DNA from: Mageeibacillus sp. UBA5438
GTDB lineage: Bacteria > Bacillota > Clostridia > Saccharofermentanales > DTU023
DNA: 27,666 nucleotides
Assembly: GCA_002427535.1 (NCBI GenBank)
Contig: DIRK01000020.1
Location: 1 to 27,666 of the forward strand
Direction of reading: 5' to 3'
Position 1 is the stretch's first letter; every line of letters begins with the position of its first letter. The translations under genes and the position numbers were made by a program. Below, piece by piece: positions 1-6,850 of the stretch. The notes beneath the pieces were generated by a model. The model saw only the letters and a program-made list of their open reading frames with translations. It made no database searches and was not told the origin of the DNA.

Positions 1-582
1 CTTTGTCCATTCCCTTTCGTCCATTTCTTGCGGGTAAAATAAGGAAAACACGATGAGCGTGATGAGACTATAGCCCGCCGTGATGAATAAAGGCATCCTC
101 CAGCCCAGAGATTCGGCCAAACGCCCGAAACTGTTATGCGCCACAATGACCGCAAGCGGAAGCGCCGCGTGGAACACCCCCATCGCCATGCCGAGTTCTT
201 TTCCCTCAAACCAAGATGACAAAGCCTGCGGCGCGATGATCGCGATCGTCATAGCCCCGATGCCCGCGATGACGCGGGCCAATGCCAGTAGCATAAAGCC
301 GTCGGCTAAACCTGAAAGGATCGTTCCGGCAAACACAAGCGCCAGAGAAAAGATCCCCACATGCTTCGTGCCGTAGGCCTTTGCCAGGATGCCGCCCGGA
401 ATGGACACAAAAATACCCGGCAAGGCAAAAAGGCTCATAAGGGCCCCCGCCTGACCATGCGTCAACCCCAGGGAGGAAACGACAAAAGTCAAAATAGGCG
501 GGATGACTTGGAAAGCGAACGCAAAAGCAAGCGTCAGCATGAAGATAAGGGCCAGCACCGTAAAACGAGATCTTTGTTTCAT
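1..582 (-). CDS. MFS transporter, N-terminal part (cut by window edge)
   Basis: Translating the minus strand from ATG at 582 gives 194 open codons that run off the window. The protein is very hydrophobic, starting MKQRSRFTVLALIFML. It has about five or six membrane helices separated by short loops, and a GGILAKAYGTKHVG segment between helices 2 and 3 that resembles the MFS loop 2-3 signature (G-x3-D/A-R/K-x-G-R/K). This fits the first half of a major facilitator superfamily exporter or nutrient transporter in the cytoplasmic membrane. The substrate cannot be told from this half. No convincing Shine-Dalgarno site precedes the ATG, so the start is tentative. The gene is divergent from the DUF3784 gene at 663, with an inverted repeat between them. 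Confidence 0.85.
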   Translation of the reverse strand, partial: MKQRSRFTVLALIFMLTLAFAFAFQVIPPILTFVVSSLGLTHGQAGALMSLFALPGIFVSIPGGILAKAYGTKHVGIFSLALVFAGTILSGLADGFMLLALARVIAGIGAMTIAIIAPQALSSWFEGKELGMAMGVFHAALPLAVIVAHNSFGRLAESLGWRMPLFITAGYSLITLIVFSLFYPQEMDEREWTK

Positions 583-617
583 AGATCTACGCTAACAGGA
601 TTTTTCAAAAAGAACAA

Positions 618-664
618 ATAGTATTTGAAAAAGCAACTACCCATTGATATCCTTGAAATACTAT
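618..664. promoter_or_regulatory. Inverted repeat in divergent intergenic region
   Basis: ATAGTATTT at 618-626 is the exact reverse complement of AAATACTAT at 656-664. After one mismatch, two more base pairs continue inward (628-629 with 653-654). The right arm runs into the ATG at 663. Placement between two divergent genes suggests a regulator site or an RNA hairpin, but no protein is known to bind it. The region is AT-rich compared with its surroundings, and I could not assign a clear -35/-10 pair on either strand. Confidence 0.4.
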
Positions 665-974
665 GTGGATCGCACATCTCTTCTTCGCATCTCTTTTCAT
701 AGGCTTAGGCCTCTTGTTCTTTCGCGGGAAGGGCGCCTTTCTCATCGCGGGCTATAATACTTCCTCAAAACAAGAAAAAGAAAAAACAGATGTCAAAGCG
801 CTCACGCGCTTCATGGGGAAACTCATGTTCTTCTTTTCGGCTTGTTTCCTCATCATGGCCACAAGCGATCTATTGGCCAGCATGATCCCCTTATGGATAG
901 GTCTCGCACTTTTCCTCGTCGGCAGCATCGGGGCTGTTATTTACGCCAACACAGGCCATCGCTTCCAAAAATGA
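663..974 (+). CDS. DUF3784 family small membrane protein
   Basis: This is a 103-residue protein of unknown function. It matches the DUF3784 pattern: an N-terminal helix (about residues 3-20), a conserved GKGAFLIAGYNT segment followed by K-E-K and ALTRFMGKLM (about residues 23-55), then two more hydrophobic helices (about 53-70 and 75-95). The family is common in Bacillota and has no known activity. Its GYNT loop is probably cytosolic or juxtamembrane. There is no recognisable Shine-Dalgarno sequence before ATG 663, which lies inside the right arm of an inverted repeat. It ends 5 bases before the -35-like TTGACA of the tetR unit, so it is probably transcribed separately from tetR. Confidence 0.8.
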   Translation: MWIAHLFFASLFIGLGLLFFRGKGAFLIAGYNTSSKQEKEKTDVKALTRFMGKLMFFFSACFLIMATSDLLASMIPLWIGLALFLVGSIGAVIYANTGHRFQK

Positions 975-978
975 TCCA

Positions 979-1007
979 TTGACAAGCGTTTAGGCTTCGT
1001 GCAAAAC
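979..1007 (+). promoter_or_regulatory. Possible promoter of the tetR unit
   Basis: A perfect -35 hexamer TTGACA lies at 979-984. At 17 bases spacing the -10 position (1002-1007) reads CAAAAC, a poor match. Transcription would start near 1014, inside the palindrome at 1011-1027, which suits repression by the TetR protein encoded downstream. The -35 is convincing; the -10 is not. Confidence 0.35.
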
Positions 1008-1010
1008 GTG

Positions 1011-1027
1011 AATGAACGATGTTCATT
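1011..1027. promoter_or_regulatory. Likely TetR operator (7-3-7 palindrome)
   Basis: AATGAAC, GAT, GTTCATT forms a perfect dyad with 7-base arms and a 3-base centre. It lies just before the ribosome binding site of the TetR-family gene and over its predicted transcription start. TetR-family repressors typically bind such palindromes next to their own gene, so this is the best candidate for an autoregulatory operator. Binding is inferred. Confidence 0.7.
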
Positions 1028-1045
1028 TATAAAGGAGCGTCAAAA

Positions 1046-1600
1046 ATGCGGATGAAAGATGATCAGCTACGGCAAATTTTACTCGATCACTCGCGGACAA
1101 TCATTGATGACAAATCCCCCGAATTATTCACTATCCGGGACCTGGCGGAGGCCGCTGACATCTCCATCGGCACCATCTACAACTATTTCAACAGCAAAGA
1201 TGACATCCTCTTTGAGGTCACGGCATTGTACTGGGATGAAGCACTTATTGATCTGAATCAACTGATTGAAGATGGGCCCTTCTACCTTCAGGTTGAGCAA
1301 ATCTTCCATTATTTGAAAACACAAATCAGTGAATCCGGCGCACGCCTGATGCACAGCCTGTCAAATGTGCGAAAGACCGGTACAAGACGCATGCAACGCA
1401 CCCATCAGGAGATTCAACAACTGCTTATTGGCTTGATGAATCGCGACAACGATATCGATGCTTCTCTTTGGAACGATTCTTTCAAACAAGAAACTTACAC
1501 ATGGTTCATTGTCGTCAACATCATGACCTCTTTGCTGTCGGGTGCTGAGGATATCGATTTTTTTATATTAATTATGAAAAAGACACTTTATGAAAGATAG
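1046..1600 (+). CDS. TetR/AcrR family transcriptional regulator
   Basis: This 184-residue protein has a TetR-type N-terminal helix-turn-helix at about residues 25-46: FTIRDLAEAADISIGTIYNY followed by F-x-S-K-D-D-I-L. That is the standard family signature. The C-terminal helical half, which would bind the ligand and dimerise, is divergent and gives no ligand clue. ATG 1046 is chosen over the in-frame ATG at 1019 because AAAGGAG at 1031-1037 is ideally spaced (8 bases), and because 1019 lies inside the palindrome. The next gene's Shine-Dalgarno overlaps the end of this gene, so the two form an operon. It probably represses itself and the membrane protein downstream. Confidence 0.9.
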   Translation: MRMKDDQLRQILLDHSRTIIDDKSPELFTIRDLAEAADISIGTIYNYFNSKDDILFEVTALYWDEALIDLNQLIEDGPFYLQVEQIFHYLKTQISESGARLMHSLSNVRKTGTRRMQRTHQEIQQLLIGLMNRDNDIDASLWNDSFKQETYTWFIVVNIMTSLLSGAEDIDFFILIMKKTLYER

Positions 1601-1611
1601 GAGTGTATACA

Positions 1612-2295
1612 ATGGGACAGGCAATTGTAGAAACAGTATTTGAAATTCCATACCTTAGTTTTGTGATCATCGCGGGATTGATCATGATTGTCAAGGGAAA
1701 AAGCCGACTGGTAAAGTTGGCAGGTATCATGTCACTTGTGCTGGGACTCGGCGATTCGTTCCACCTGATCCCGCGCGTTTACGCGCTTTGGACAGGAGGC
1801 ATCGCTGAACATGTGGCCATCTTGGGAGTCGGAAAACTGATCACCTCCATCACGATGACCCTCTTTTACATGATCATGTATTACGTCTGGCGCGGTTACT
1901 ACGAGGTAGAGGGTAGAAAACCTGTGACTTACAGCATGTGGGCACTTGCTATTTTGCGAATCGCACTCTCCGTATTGCCGCAAAATGAATGGCTCTCCCC
2001 TAACCCTTCCTTGCTCTTTGGCGTCCTTCGAAATATCCCCTTCACCGCCATGGGCATCCTCATGATCATCCTCTTTTACCAGGAGACCCGCCGTACGGGC
2101 AAACAAGCCTTCCGGTACATGCCCTTGGCCATCACCTTGTCCTACGGTTTTCACCTCCCTGTGGTGCTGTTAGCGGGTATCTACCCTGTTGTCGGCACCT
2201 TGATGATTCCCAAAACGATGGCCTATGTCTGGGCCGTCCTGATGGTATGGAAAGTGTATAAAGAAGAGCAAAAACAGGCGTTGTCAGAAACTTAA
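1612..2295 (+). CDS. Seven-helix membrane protein of unknown function, TetR-linked
   Basis: I do not recognise the family. The 227-residue product is hydrophobic throughout, with about seven predicted membrane helices and a charged C-terminal tail (WKVYKEEQKQALSET). Two similar motifs stand out: GDSFHLIPR in helix 2 and SYGFHLPVV in helix 6, each with a histidine after an aromatic residue. The 3+1+3 spacing hints at an internal duplication. ATG 1612 is preceded by AGGAG at 1599-1603 with 8 bases spacing; an upstream in-frame GTG overlaps that site and is rejected. The gene follows tetR by 11 bases and is closed by the terminator at 2355-2394, so it is the likely target of that regulator. It could be a small-molecule sensor, an exporter or a membrane enzyme. 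Confidence 0.75.
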   Translation: MGQAIVETVFEIPYLSFVIIAGLIMIVKGKSRLVKLAGIMSLVLGLGDSFHLIPRVYALWTGGIAEHVAILGVGKLITSITMTLFYMIMYYVWRGYYEVEGRKPVTYSMWALAILRIALSVLPQNEWLSPNPSLLFGVLRNIPFTAMGILMIILFYQETRRTGKQAFRYMPLAITLSYGFHLPVVLLAGIYPVVGTLMIPKTMAYVWAVLMVWKVYKEEQKQALSET

Positions 2296-2354
2296 GCGAC
2301 ATTTTTTGACGGCCCCGTGCGTGTTTTGACGACCCTGCGGCGAAAGATTTACCC

Positions 2355-2394
2355 AAAAAAAGTCCATGCTCTTCTTAGGAACATGGACTTTTTT
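2355..2394. terminator. Intrinsic terminator, probably bidirectional
   Basis: A run of seven A and GTCCATG (2355-2368) pairs with CATGGAC and a run of six T (2382-2394). This makes a 13-bp stem with a 13-base loop and a T-tract on either strand. It lies 60 bases after the seven-helix protein and ends the tetR unit. The ATG at 2383 of the A24 peptidase lies in the right arm. Confidence 0.85.
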
Positions 2395-2901
2395 ATCCGA
2401 CACATCTGCCCTACCGGCGCCTTTGTTTGCTCCGCCATAATGTCATGGCGTGACATCCAAACAAGAGAAGTCATTGACCGCGAACTGGCTTGGCTTTCTT
2501 TTTTTACGATCATGCCAACCGCCGTGGCCCCTGAATCACAAACACTCACACAAGGGGCGTTACCCCTATGGATGCAACAGACGGTGACGCTTTTAAGTGC
2601 CAGCGGCGGTGCGCTCATCCTGTGTTCGATCGCCGTTTTGGCACGCGCCGCGACCGGTAAAGATCTGATCGGTAAAGGCGACCTATTATTCACGCTCGCC
2701 ATCGGATTCATGCTGCCTTGTCACTATTCTCCTCTCATGCTTTGCATCGCCTTTCTTCTGGCACTCCCCTTCTCACTTACATGTCTTCTCGCGCAAAAAA
2801 CGAAAAGACCCCTCCCCTTCATTCCCTTTCTGGCAATCTCCGCATTTTTGATGCACTGGGTTCCCACATCCTTCATTGGTCTCCTATTCCCTTCGTGGTA
2901 A
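2383..2901 (+). CDS. A24-type (prepilin peptidase-like) membrane aspartyl protease, start uncertain
   Basis: A 172-residue hydrophobic protein carries the two aspartate motifs of peptidase family A24: MSWRDIQTREVI (Asp 24) near the end of the first helix and GKGDLLF (GxGD, Asp 100). These enzymes cleave leader peptides of prepilins or related secreted proteins at the membrane. Its length fits the small A24 forms that lack the N-terminal methylase domain. No pilus or secretion genes are nearby, so the substrate is unknown. The start is unresolved: ATG 2383 has only a too-close AGGA (2377-2380) and lies in the terminator stem. A GTG at 2317 would extend the protein by 22 residues across the terminator. 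The mltG promoter overlaps its 3' end. Moderate sequence divergence leaves room for a degraded gene. Confidence 0.6.
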   Translation: MDFFIRHICPTGAFVCSAIMSWRDIQTREVIDRELAWLSFFTIMPTAVAPESQTLTQGALPLWMQQTVTLLSASGGALILCSIAVLARAATGKDLIGKGDLLFTLAIGFMLPCHYSPLMLCIAFLLALPFSLTCLLAQKTKRPLPFIPFLAISAFLMHWVPTSFIGLLFPSW

Positions 2902-2904
2902 AAT
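2876..2904 (+). promoter_or_regulatory. mltG promoter (extended -10)
   Basis: TTGGTC at 2876-2881 and TAAAAT at 2899-2904 are 17 bases apart. A TGn extension (2896-2898) precedes the -10. The predicted start near 2911 gives a leader of about 30 bases before mltG. It overlaps the last codons of the A24 peptidase gene. Confidence 0.6.
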
Positions 2905-2939
2905 AGGGCTGTCCGGCAAACGGACCCTGAAAGGTAATT

Positions 2940-4073
2940 ATGCCACGTAGAATTGCAAAACCACTGATTATACTCATCGTCATCGTCCTCTTAGTTGGCA
3001 CCGTCCTTGTCGGCTTTGGCCTCGGTTATCGCTATGTCCGCGATCAGGATAAACGGATCGCGTATCTAAAAGATCAGTTCGATGCCCGCGGGTTTTCCCC
3101 CTTTGACGAAAACACGCCCGGGGCAGTGGAAATCTACATCAAACAGCAGTCAAAAACAAAAGACATCGCGACCATGCTAAAAGACAGAGGGCTTATCGGA
3201 AGCGTTTTTGCATTTGAATTGCTGTCAAAATTCAATGGATTTGATGGACAGTACCAGTACGGCACACATTACCTGCTCGAGGGCATGAGTTACGACGAAA
3301 TAATGGTCATCCTGACCAACCAACCGCAACCGGTCAGCATTGTCTTCATCGAGGGGATGACCTACCAGCAGATGAAACAGAAAATGCTGGACGCCGGCAT
3401 GCGCTTTAACCCCGACCTGCTTGACGCGATGGTGCGCCAGCCCGGTCTTTTTGCCGATTACTCCTTTGTCCCTCAGATCGAATCGAATCCGGGACGTGAA
3501 TGGATGCTGCAAGGCTACCTGTTCCCCGACACCTACCTGTTTGACGTCAATGCCACCGAGCAGGAAATCCTGCGCATCATCTTGAACAACACCGAACGTC
3601 ACCTGAGCGTCGGGGGCTATTATGAGCGTGCGGAAAAACTCGGCATGACCATGGATCAAGTGCTAACCCTTGCCTCCATTGTGCAGCAGGAAGGCCCTAT
3701 CATTGAAATGCCCATGATCGCGAAAGTGTTCATGAACCGTATTGAAAGAGAAATGCCCCTCCAGTCCTGCGCGACGGTCAACTACCTGAGAAGCGAGGAA
3801 GGACGTGAGCCCCAACTTTGGATCTTAAATTCAGACATTGAACGCTACAAGGACAGCGGCTATAACACCTATCGCCACGGGGGCCTCCCGCCCGGCCCGA
3901 TCAATTCGCCCGGAACGGTCGCCATCGAGGGCGTGCTTTGGCCGGCCACGGAGCGCACATGGAGCGGCGCGAACGCATTTCTTTATTTCTGCGCCAAAGG
4001 TGACGGGACAAACGATTTTTCGAAAACCTTAGAAGAACATGACGCCAAAGTCGCGCGCTACAGTTCACGGTAA
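2940..4073 (+). CDS. mltG: Endolytic transglycosylase MltG (YceG family)
   Basis: The product cuts nascent glycan strands of peptidoglycan at the outer face of the membrane and is thought to set glycan length. The 377-residue protein has a basic start, one membrane anchor (about residues 9-30), a LysM-like region and then the YceG domain. Landmarks are LASIVQQEG with the catalytic glutamate at residue 251, LQSCATVNYLR and the conserved RHGGLPPGPINSPG. Length and motifs are normal for the family. ATG 2940 follows AAAGG at 2930-2934. The gene has its own extended -10 promoter and ends one base before the convergent CPBP gene, with no terminator visible between them. Confidence 0.93.
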   Translation: MPRRIAKPLIILIVIVLLVGTVLVGFGLGYRYVRDQDKRIAYLKDQFDARGFSPFDENTPGAVEIYIKQQSKTKDIATMLKDRGLIGSVFAFELLSKFNGFDGQYQYGTHYLLEGMSYDEIMVILTNQPQPVSIVFIEGMTYQQMKQKMLDAGMRFNPDLLDAMVRQPGLFADYSFVPQIESNPGREWMLQGYLFPDTYLFDVNATEQEILRIILNNTERHLSVGGYYERAEKLGMTMDQVLTLASIVQQEGPIIEMPMIAKVFMNRIEREMPLQSCATVNYLRSEEGREPQLWILNSDIERYKDSGYNTYRHGGLPPGPINSPGTVAIEGVLWPATERTWSGANAFLYFCAKGDGTNDFSKTLEEHDAKVARYSSR

Positions 4074-4074
4074 A

Positions 4075-5082
4075 TCAAAATACAAAATAATAAAAGACAG
4101 CCATAGCCGCGATCGATAAGATCGCGACGATTCGGTTGACAGGCGACAGCGTGCCTTGATTTCGCGATTTTTTGCGCGCCATGGGGTCCCGCCTGGGCGA
4201 CTTTGCGTCCATCACGGAGACAGGGGCAATCAAAAGGACTATGAGGACCAGCGCGAAAGTCACATAAAATATGCGTACGCGCAGGTGATCGACAAGCGGC
4301 ATTTGGAACAGAATTTGCGTGATCCACGAAAAGAGCCCGCGCGCAAAAAGCATGGAAAAGCTCATCCCCAAGGTCGCAAGCGACGAAAGGTATAGCGAGT
4401 CGGACGCGATGCGTATCCAAGACGATACGAGCGCCATCGCAAGCAGCACCAGCAATCCATGCAGGTCGCCTGACAGCATCGCGGCTAAAAGCGCCGGCAG
4501 AAAAATGCGCAAAGCACGGGGACGTTCCACCGAGTAATGCGGCAAAATGACCCCGCGAAAAAGTAATTCCTGCGAGGTTGCCGGCACAACCGCGGCCACC
4601 ATGACGGTTAATAGGCCCATGGCGGGCGATAGCCCCAGATAAAGCGAGGCCTTCTGCCATAGTCCAGGGATACGGATCCACGTTTCACCCAACAGCGTCA
4701 GTGACTGCACGAGCTGCACAGTGGTCCAGATCAAAAGGCCAAAAAGAAATCCTGTAATCGGGGCCACAAGAAATTGTACCAGTGACGGACGCGTCCCGAG
4801 GATGTCCGATTTTTCGGCCCGAAAGATTAGAATACAGACAGTTGAGATCAAAAGGGGCAAAAGGCCGTAGATCACAAGGGCCCAAAGAGAGAATCCGGCA
4901 AACTCAGCCGTGGCGATCGAGATATAGGCGCGATCTTCCAGCAGGAGAAAGCCCATGACTGACAAAGTCGCGAAGATCATCGCAAAACTCACCATGGACT
5001 TGAGTTTTACTAAATCCGTCCGCTCCCTGCCCGCGCGGGCTGATCGCGGGGGCACAATCTTCATCTGCTGTTTGTTTGCCAT
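4075..5082 (-). CDS. CPBP (CAAX-like) family membrane protein, catalytic motifs altered
   Basis: A 335-residue protein with a basic N-terminus and about eight membrane helices. It matches the CPBP/Abi protease family at SQELLFRGVILPHY (about residues 170-183). The usual EExxxR motif reads Q171-E172-L-L-F-R176, so the first glutamate, which is catalytic in Rce1, is replaced by glutamine. A histidine is kept in SGDLHG, but the final HxxxN motif appears to read LGMSFSML. It may therefore be a non-proteolytic relative or a variant subfamily. The gene starts 25 bases after der and is probably co-transcribed with it. No good Shine-Dalgarno is visible before ATG 5082. The basic C-terminal linker plus last helix (about 292-335) is unusual. 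Confidence 0.75.
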   Translation of the reverse strand: MANKQQMKIVPPRSARAGRERTDLVKLKSMVSFAMIFATLSVMGFLLLEDRAYISIATAEFAGFSLWALVIYGLLPLLISTVCILIFRAEKSDILGTRPSLVQFLVAPITGFLFGLLIWTTVQLVQSLTLLGETWIRIPGLWQKASLYLGLSPAMGLLTVMVAAVVPATSQELLFRGVILPHYSVERPRALRIFLPALLAAMLSGDLHGLLVLLAMALVSSWIRIASDSLYLSSLATLGMSFSMLFARGLFSWITQILFQMPLVDHLRVRIFYVTFALVLIVLLIAPVSVMDAKSPRRDPMARKKSRNQGTLSPVNRIVAILSIAAMAVFYYFVF

Positions 5083-5107
5083 GCGATCAGTTTAACACGG
5101 CCCATAA

Positions 5108-6457
5108 TTAGTCAGGCGTGACACGGGAAGACGATTCGTCACGCGCTGCCCTCCCCTTCCAGATCATCCGAATGGGCGTGCCGAAGAAATCAAAATTCTC
5201 GCGCAACCTGTTTTCAAGATAACGCTCATAGGAAAAATGAAGCAAGCGCTTGTCGTTGACAAAGAAGATAAAGGTAGGCGGTAACACGCCTCCCTGGGTC
5301 GCGTAGTAAATCCGAAGGTGCCGCCCTTTTTTCTGAGGCGTCGGATGCTGGACAATCGACTCCGCGAGCACCTCATTCAATACGCTGGTGGAGACACGGC
5401 GGGTGGACGACTCGTGGACGCGCAAAATCATGGGCCACAGCCGATGCAGATTATACCCTGTTTTAACTGACACAAACAGGATCGGCGCATAGGGCATGAA
5501 CTCAAAGCGGCGGCGTATTTTGTTTTCATAATCGCGGATGGATGTTTCACTCGTATCGATGAGATCCCATTTATTCACGACAATAATAGACGCTTTCCCG
5601 TCGTTATGCGAAAGCCCCGCGACCTTGGTATCTTGTTCCGCCGGACCTTCGATCGCGTCAATCATGATGATGGAAACATCCGCCTCTTCAACGCTGCGCC
5701 TTGAGCGAAGCGCGCTCACATACTCAATCGGATCGCCGATCTTCGCCTTCCTGCGAAGCCCCGCGGTGTCATAAATCAAAAATTTTCCGTATTCATTTTC
5801 GATCATTGTGTCAATCGCATCCCGCGTGGTGCCGGGAATGTCTGAAACAATGCTGCGCTCCTCACCGACCAACTTGTTGGCAAGCGAGGATTTGCCCACA
5901 TTGGGGCGTCCTGTGAGCGCCACTGTAATGTAGTCACCCTCTTCTTCTTCCATCGCGATCGATTGCATCGGCGCGGTCACCGCGTCGAGCAGCTCAGTTA
6001 ACCCGAGTTTATGAGAAGCGGAAATCGCCACCGTTTCGGAAAACCCAAGCTCGAAAAATTGAAAAAATTCCAAGGGCGCGTCGCCGGGTCGATCCGACTT
6101 ATTCACGGCTAAGACAATCGGCTTACCGCTTTTTCTCAACATATCCGCGATCTTAAATTCAATATCCGACAGGCCCGTATGAATATCGGCTAAAAAACAG
6201 ATCACATCGGCCATTTCAATGGCGACTTCAACCTGCGCGTACACGAGGCGCTGCATATCATCACCGGCAAAATCAATACCGCCCGTGTCAATGACCGTAA
6301 AGTTCAGCCCATTCCAGTCTGTTTCTCCCATGACTCGGTCACGCGTCACACCGGGCTCAGGACCGACAATCGCCGTGCGCTTTCCTGTTAAGGCATTAAA
6401 TAAAGTCGATTTTCCGACGTTCGGACGTCCGACAATGGCAAGAACGGGCGTACTCAT
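5108..6457 (-). CDS. der: Ribosome assembly GTPase Der (EngA)
   Basis: An essential GTPase that matures the 50S subunit. The 449-residue protein has the diagnostic two tandem G domains. The first has GRPNVGKST at 10-18, DTGGID and NKSD. The second has GRPNVGKSS at about 183-191, DTAGLRRKAKI and NKWD. A C-terminal KH-like domain follows, with HLRIYYATQGGVLPPTFIFF and FEFFGTPIR-like FDFFGTPIRMIWKG. Length is close to the bacterial norm. ATG 6457 has only a weak purine stretch (AAAGTGAG) upstream. It lies downstream of rpmF, separated by a terminator, so it likely has a weak local promoter or is reached by read-through. Confidence 0.97.
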   Translation of the reverse strand: MSTPVLAIVGRPNVGKSTLFNALTGKRTAIVGPEPGVTRDRVMGETDWNGLNFTVIDTGGIDFAGDDMQRLVYAQVEVAIEMADVICFLADIHTGLSDIEFKIADMLRKSGKPIVLAVNKSDRPGDAPLEFFQFFELGFSETVAISASHKLGLTELLDAVTAPMQSIAMEEEEGDYITVALTGRPNVGKSSLANKLVGEERSIVSDIPGTTRDAIDTMIENEYGKFLIYDTAGLRRKAKIGDPIEYVSALRSRRSVEEADVSIIMIDAIEGPAEQDTKVAGLSHNDGKASIIVVNKWDLIDTSETSIRDYENKIRRRFEFMPYAPILFVSVKTGYNLHRLWPMILRVHESSTRRVSTSVLNEVLAESIVQHPTPQKKGRHLRIYYATQGGVLPPTFIFFVNDKRLLHFSYERYLENRLRENFDFFGTPIRMIWKGRAARDESSSRVTPD

Positions 6458-6485
6458 GGGATTGATCTCACTTTCTTAAACGAAC

Positions 6486-6515
6486 AAAAAGCAACGTGCC
6501 GTAAGGCTCGCTGCT
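6486..6515 (-). terminator. Intrinsic terminator after rpmF
   Basis: On the minus strand AGCAGCGAGCC (6515-6505), loop TTAC and GGCACGTTGCT (6500-6490) form an 11-pair stem with one G-U pair and one mismatch, followed by TTTTT. It sits 25 bases past the rpmF stop and 28 bases before der, so it separates rpmF from der. Confidence 0.75.
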
Positions 6516-6540
6516 CCTATGTTCTCTTCATGGATTGCTT

Positions 6541-6726
6541 TTATTTTCCGTCGTCTACGGAAATGACTTCACGTCCGTCATAGTGACCACACGCCTTACA
6601 AACGCGGTGCGGAGCCATCAGTGCGTGACATTTCGGACAACGCACTAGGTTTGTCGGACTAATTTTCCAGTTAGCACGATGTGTGCGTGATCTCTTTTTC
6701 GACCACTTACGTTTTGGTACAGCCAT
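6541..6726 (-). CDS. rpmF: Ribosomal protein bL32
   Basis: A 61-residue basic protein of the large ribosomal subunit. The N-terminus MAVPKRKWSKKRSRTHRANW is typical of bL32. A zinc ribbon follows with cysteines 30, 33, 43 and 46 (CPKC and CKAC), so this is the zinc-binding form. ATG 6726 is preceded by a strong GGGGAGG with 7 bases spacing. It has its own near-consensus promoter and its own terminator, so it is expressed as a short, strong single-gene unit. DUF177 (YceD), usually just upstream of rpmF in Bacillota, is missing here. Confidence 0.97.
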   Translation of the reverse strand: MAVPKRKWSKKRSRTHRANWKISPTNLVRCPKCHALMAPHRVCKACGHYDGREVISVDDGK

Positions 6727-6785
6727 CGGTACACCTCCCCCGGCTAAATGATTATTCGTCGCGCCTTCGTCGGTGCGCCAGAAGT

Positions 6786-6814
6786 ATTATCCCTAACCTC
6801 CCCCTCCTTGTCAA
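6786..6814 (-). promoter_or_regulatory. rpmF: rpmF promoter, near-consensus
   Basis: On the minus strand TTGACA (6814-6809) and GATAAT (6791-6786) are exactly 17 bases apart. The predicted start near 6779 gives a leader of about 53 bases. The spacer is an unusual, almost pure purine/G-rich stretch. It lies in the 124-base gap between the DUF1934 gene and rpmF. Confidence 0.85.
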
Positions 6815-6850
6815 ATGGGCGGGGCGAAAGCTTATAAAATTCTTATCGTA

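Noticed and set aside
80..621. Two plus-strand open frames near the left edge
   Set aside because: They are shadows of the minus-strand MFS transporter, which has an unbroken 194-codon frame with membrane helices.
4108..4126. Inverted repeat CGCGATC / GATCGCG after mltG
   Set aside because: It has no T-run on the plus strand and lies in CPBP coding sequence; GATCGCG-type words are frequent here, so it is weak evidence for a terminator.
4058..4681. Minus-strand open frame of 207 codons
   Set aside because: It overlaps the CPBP gene in another frame; the composition is an out-of-frame shadow.
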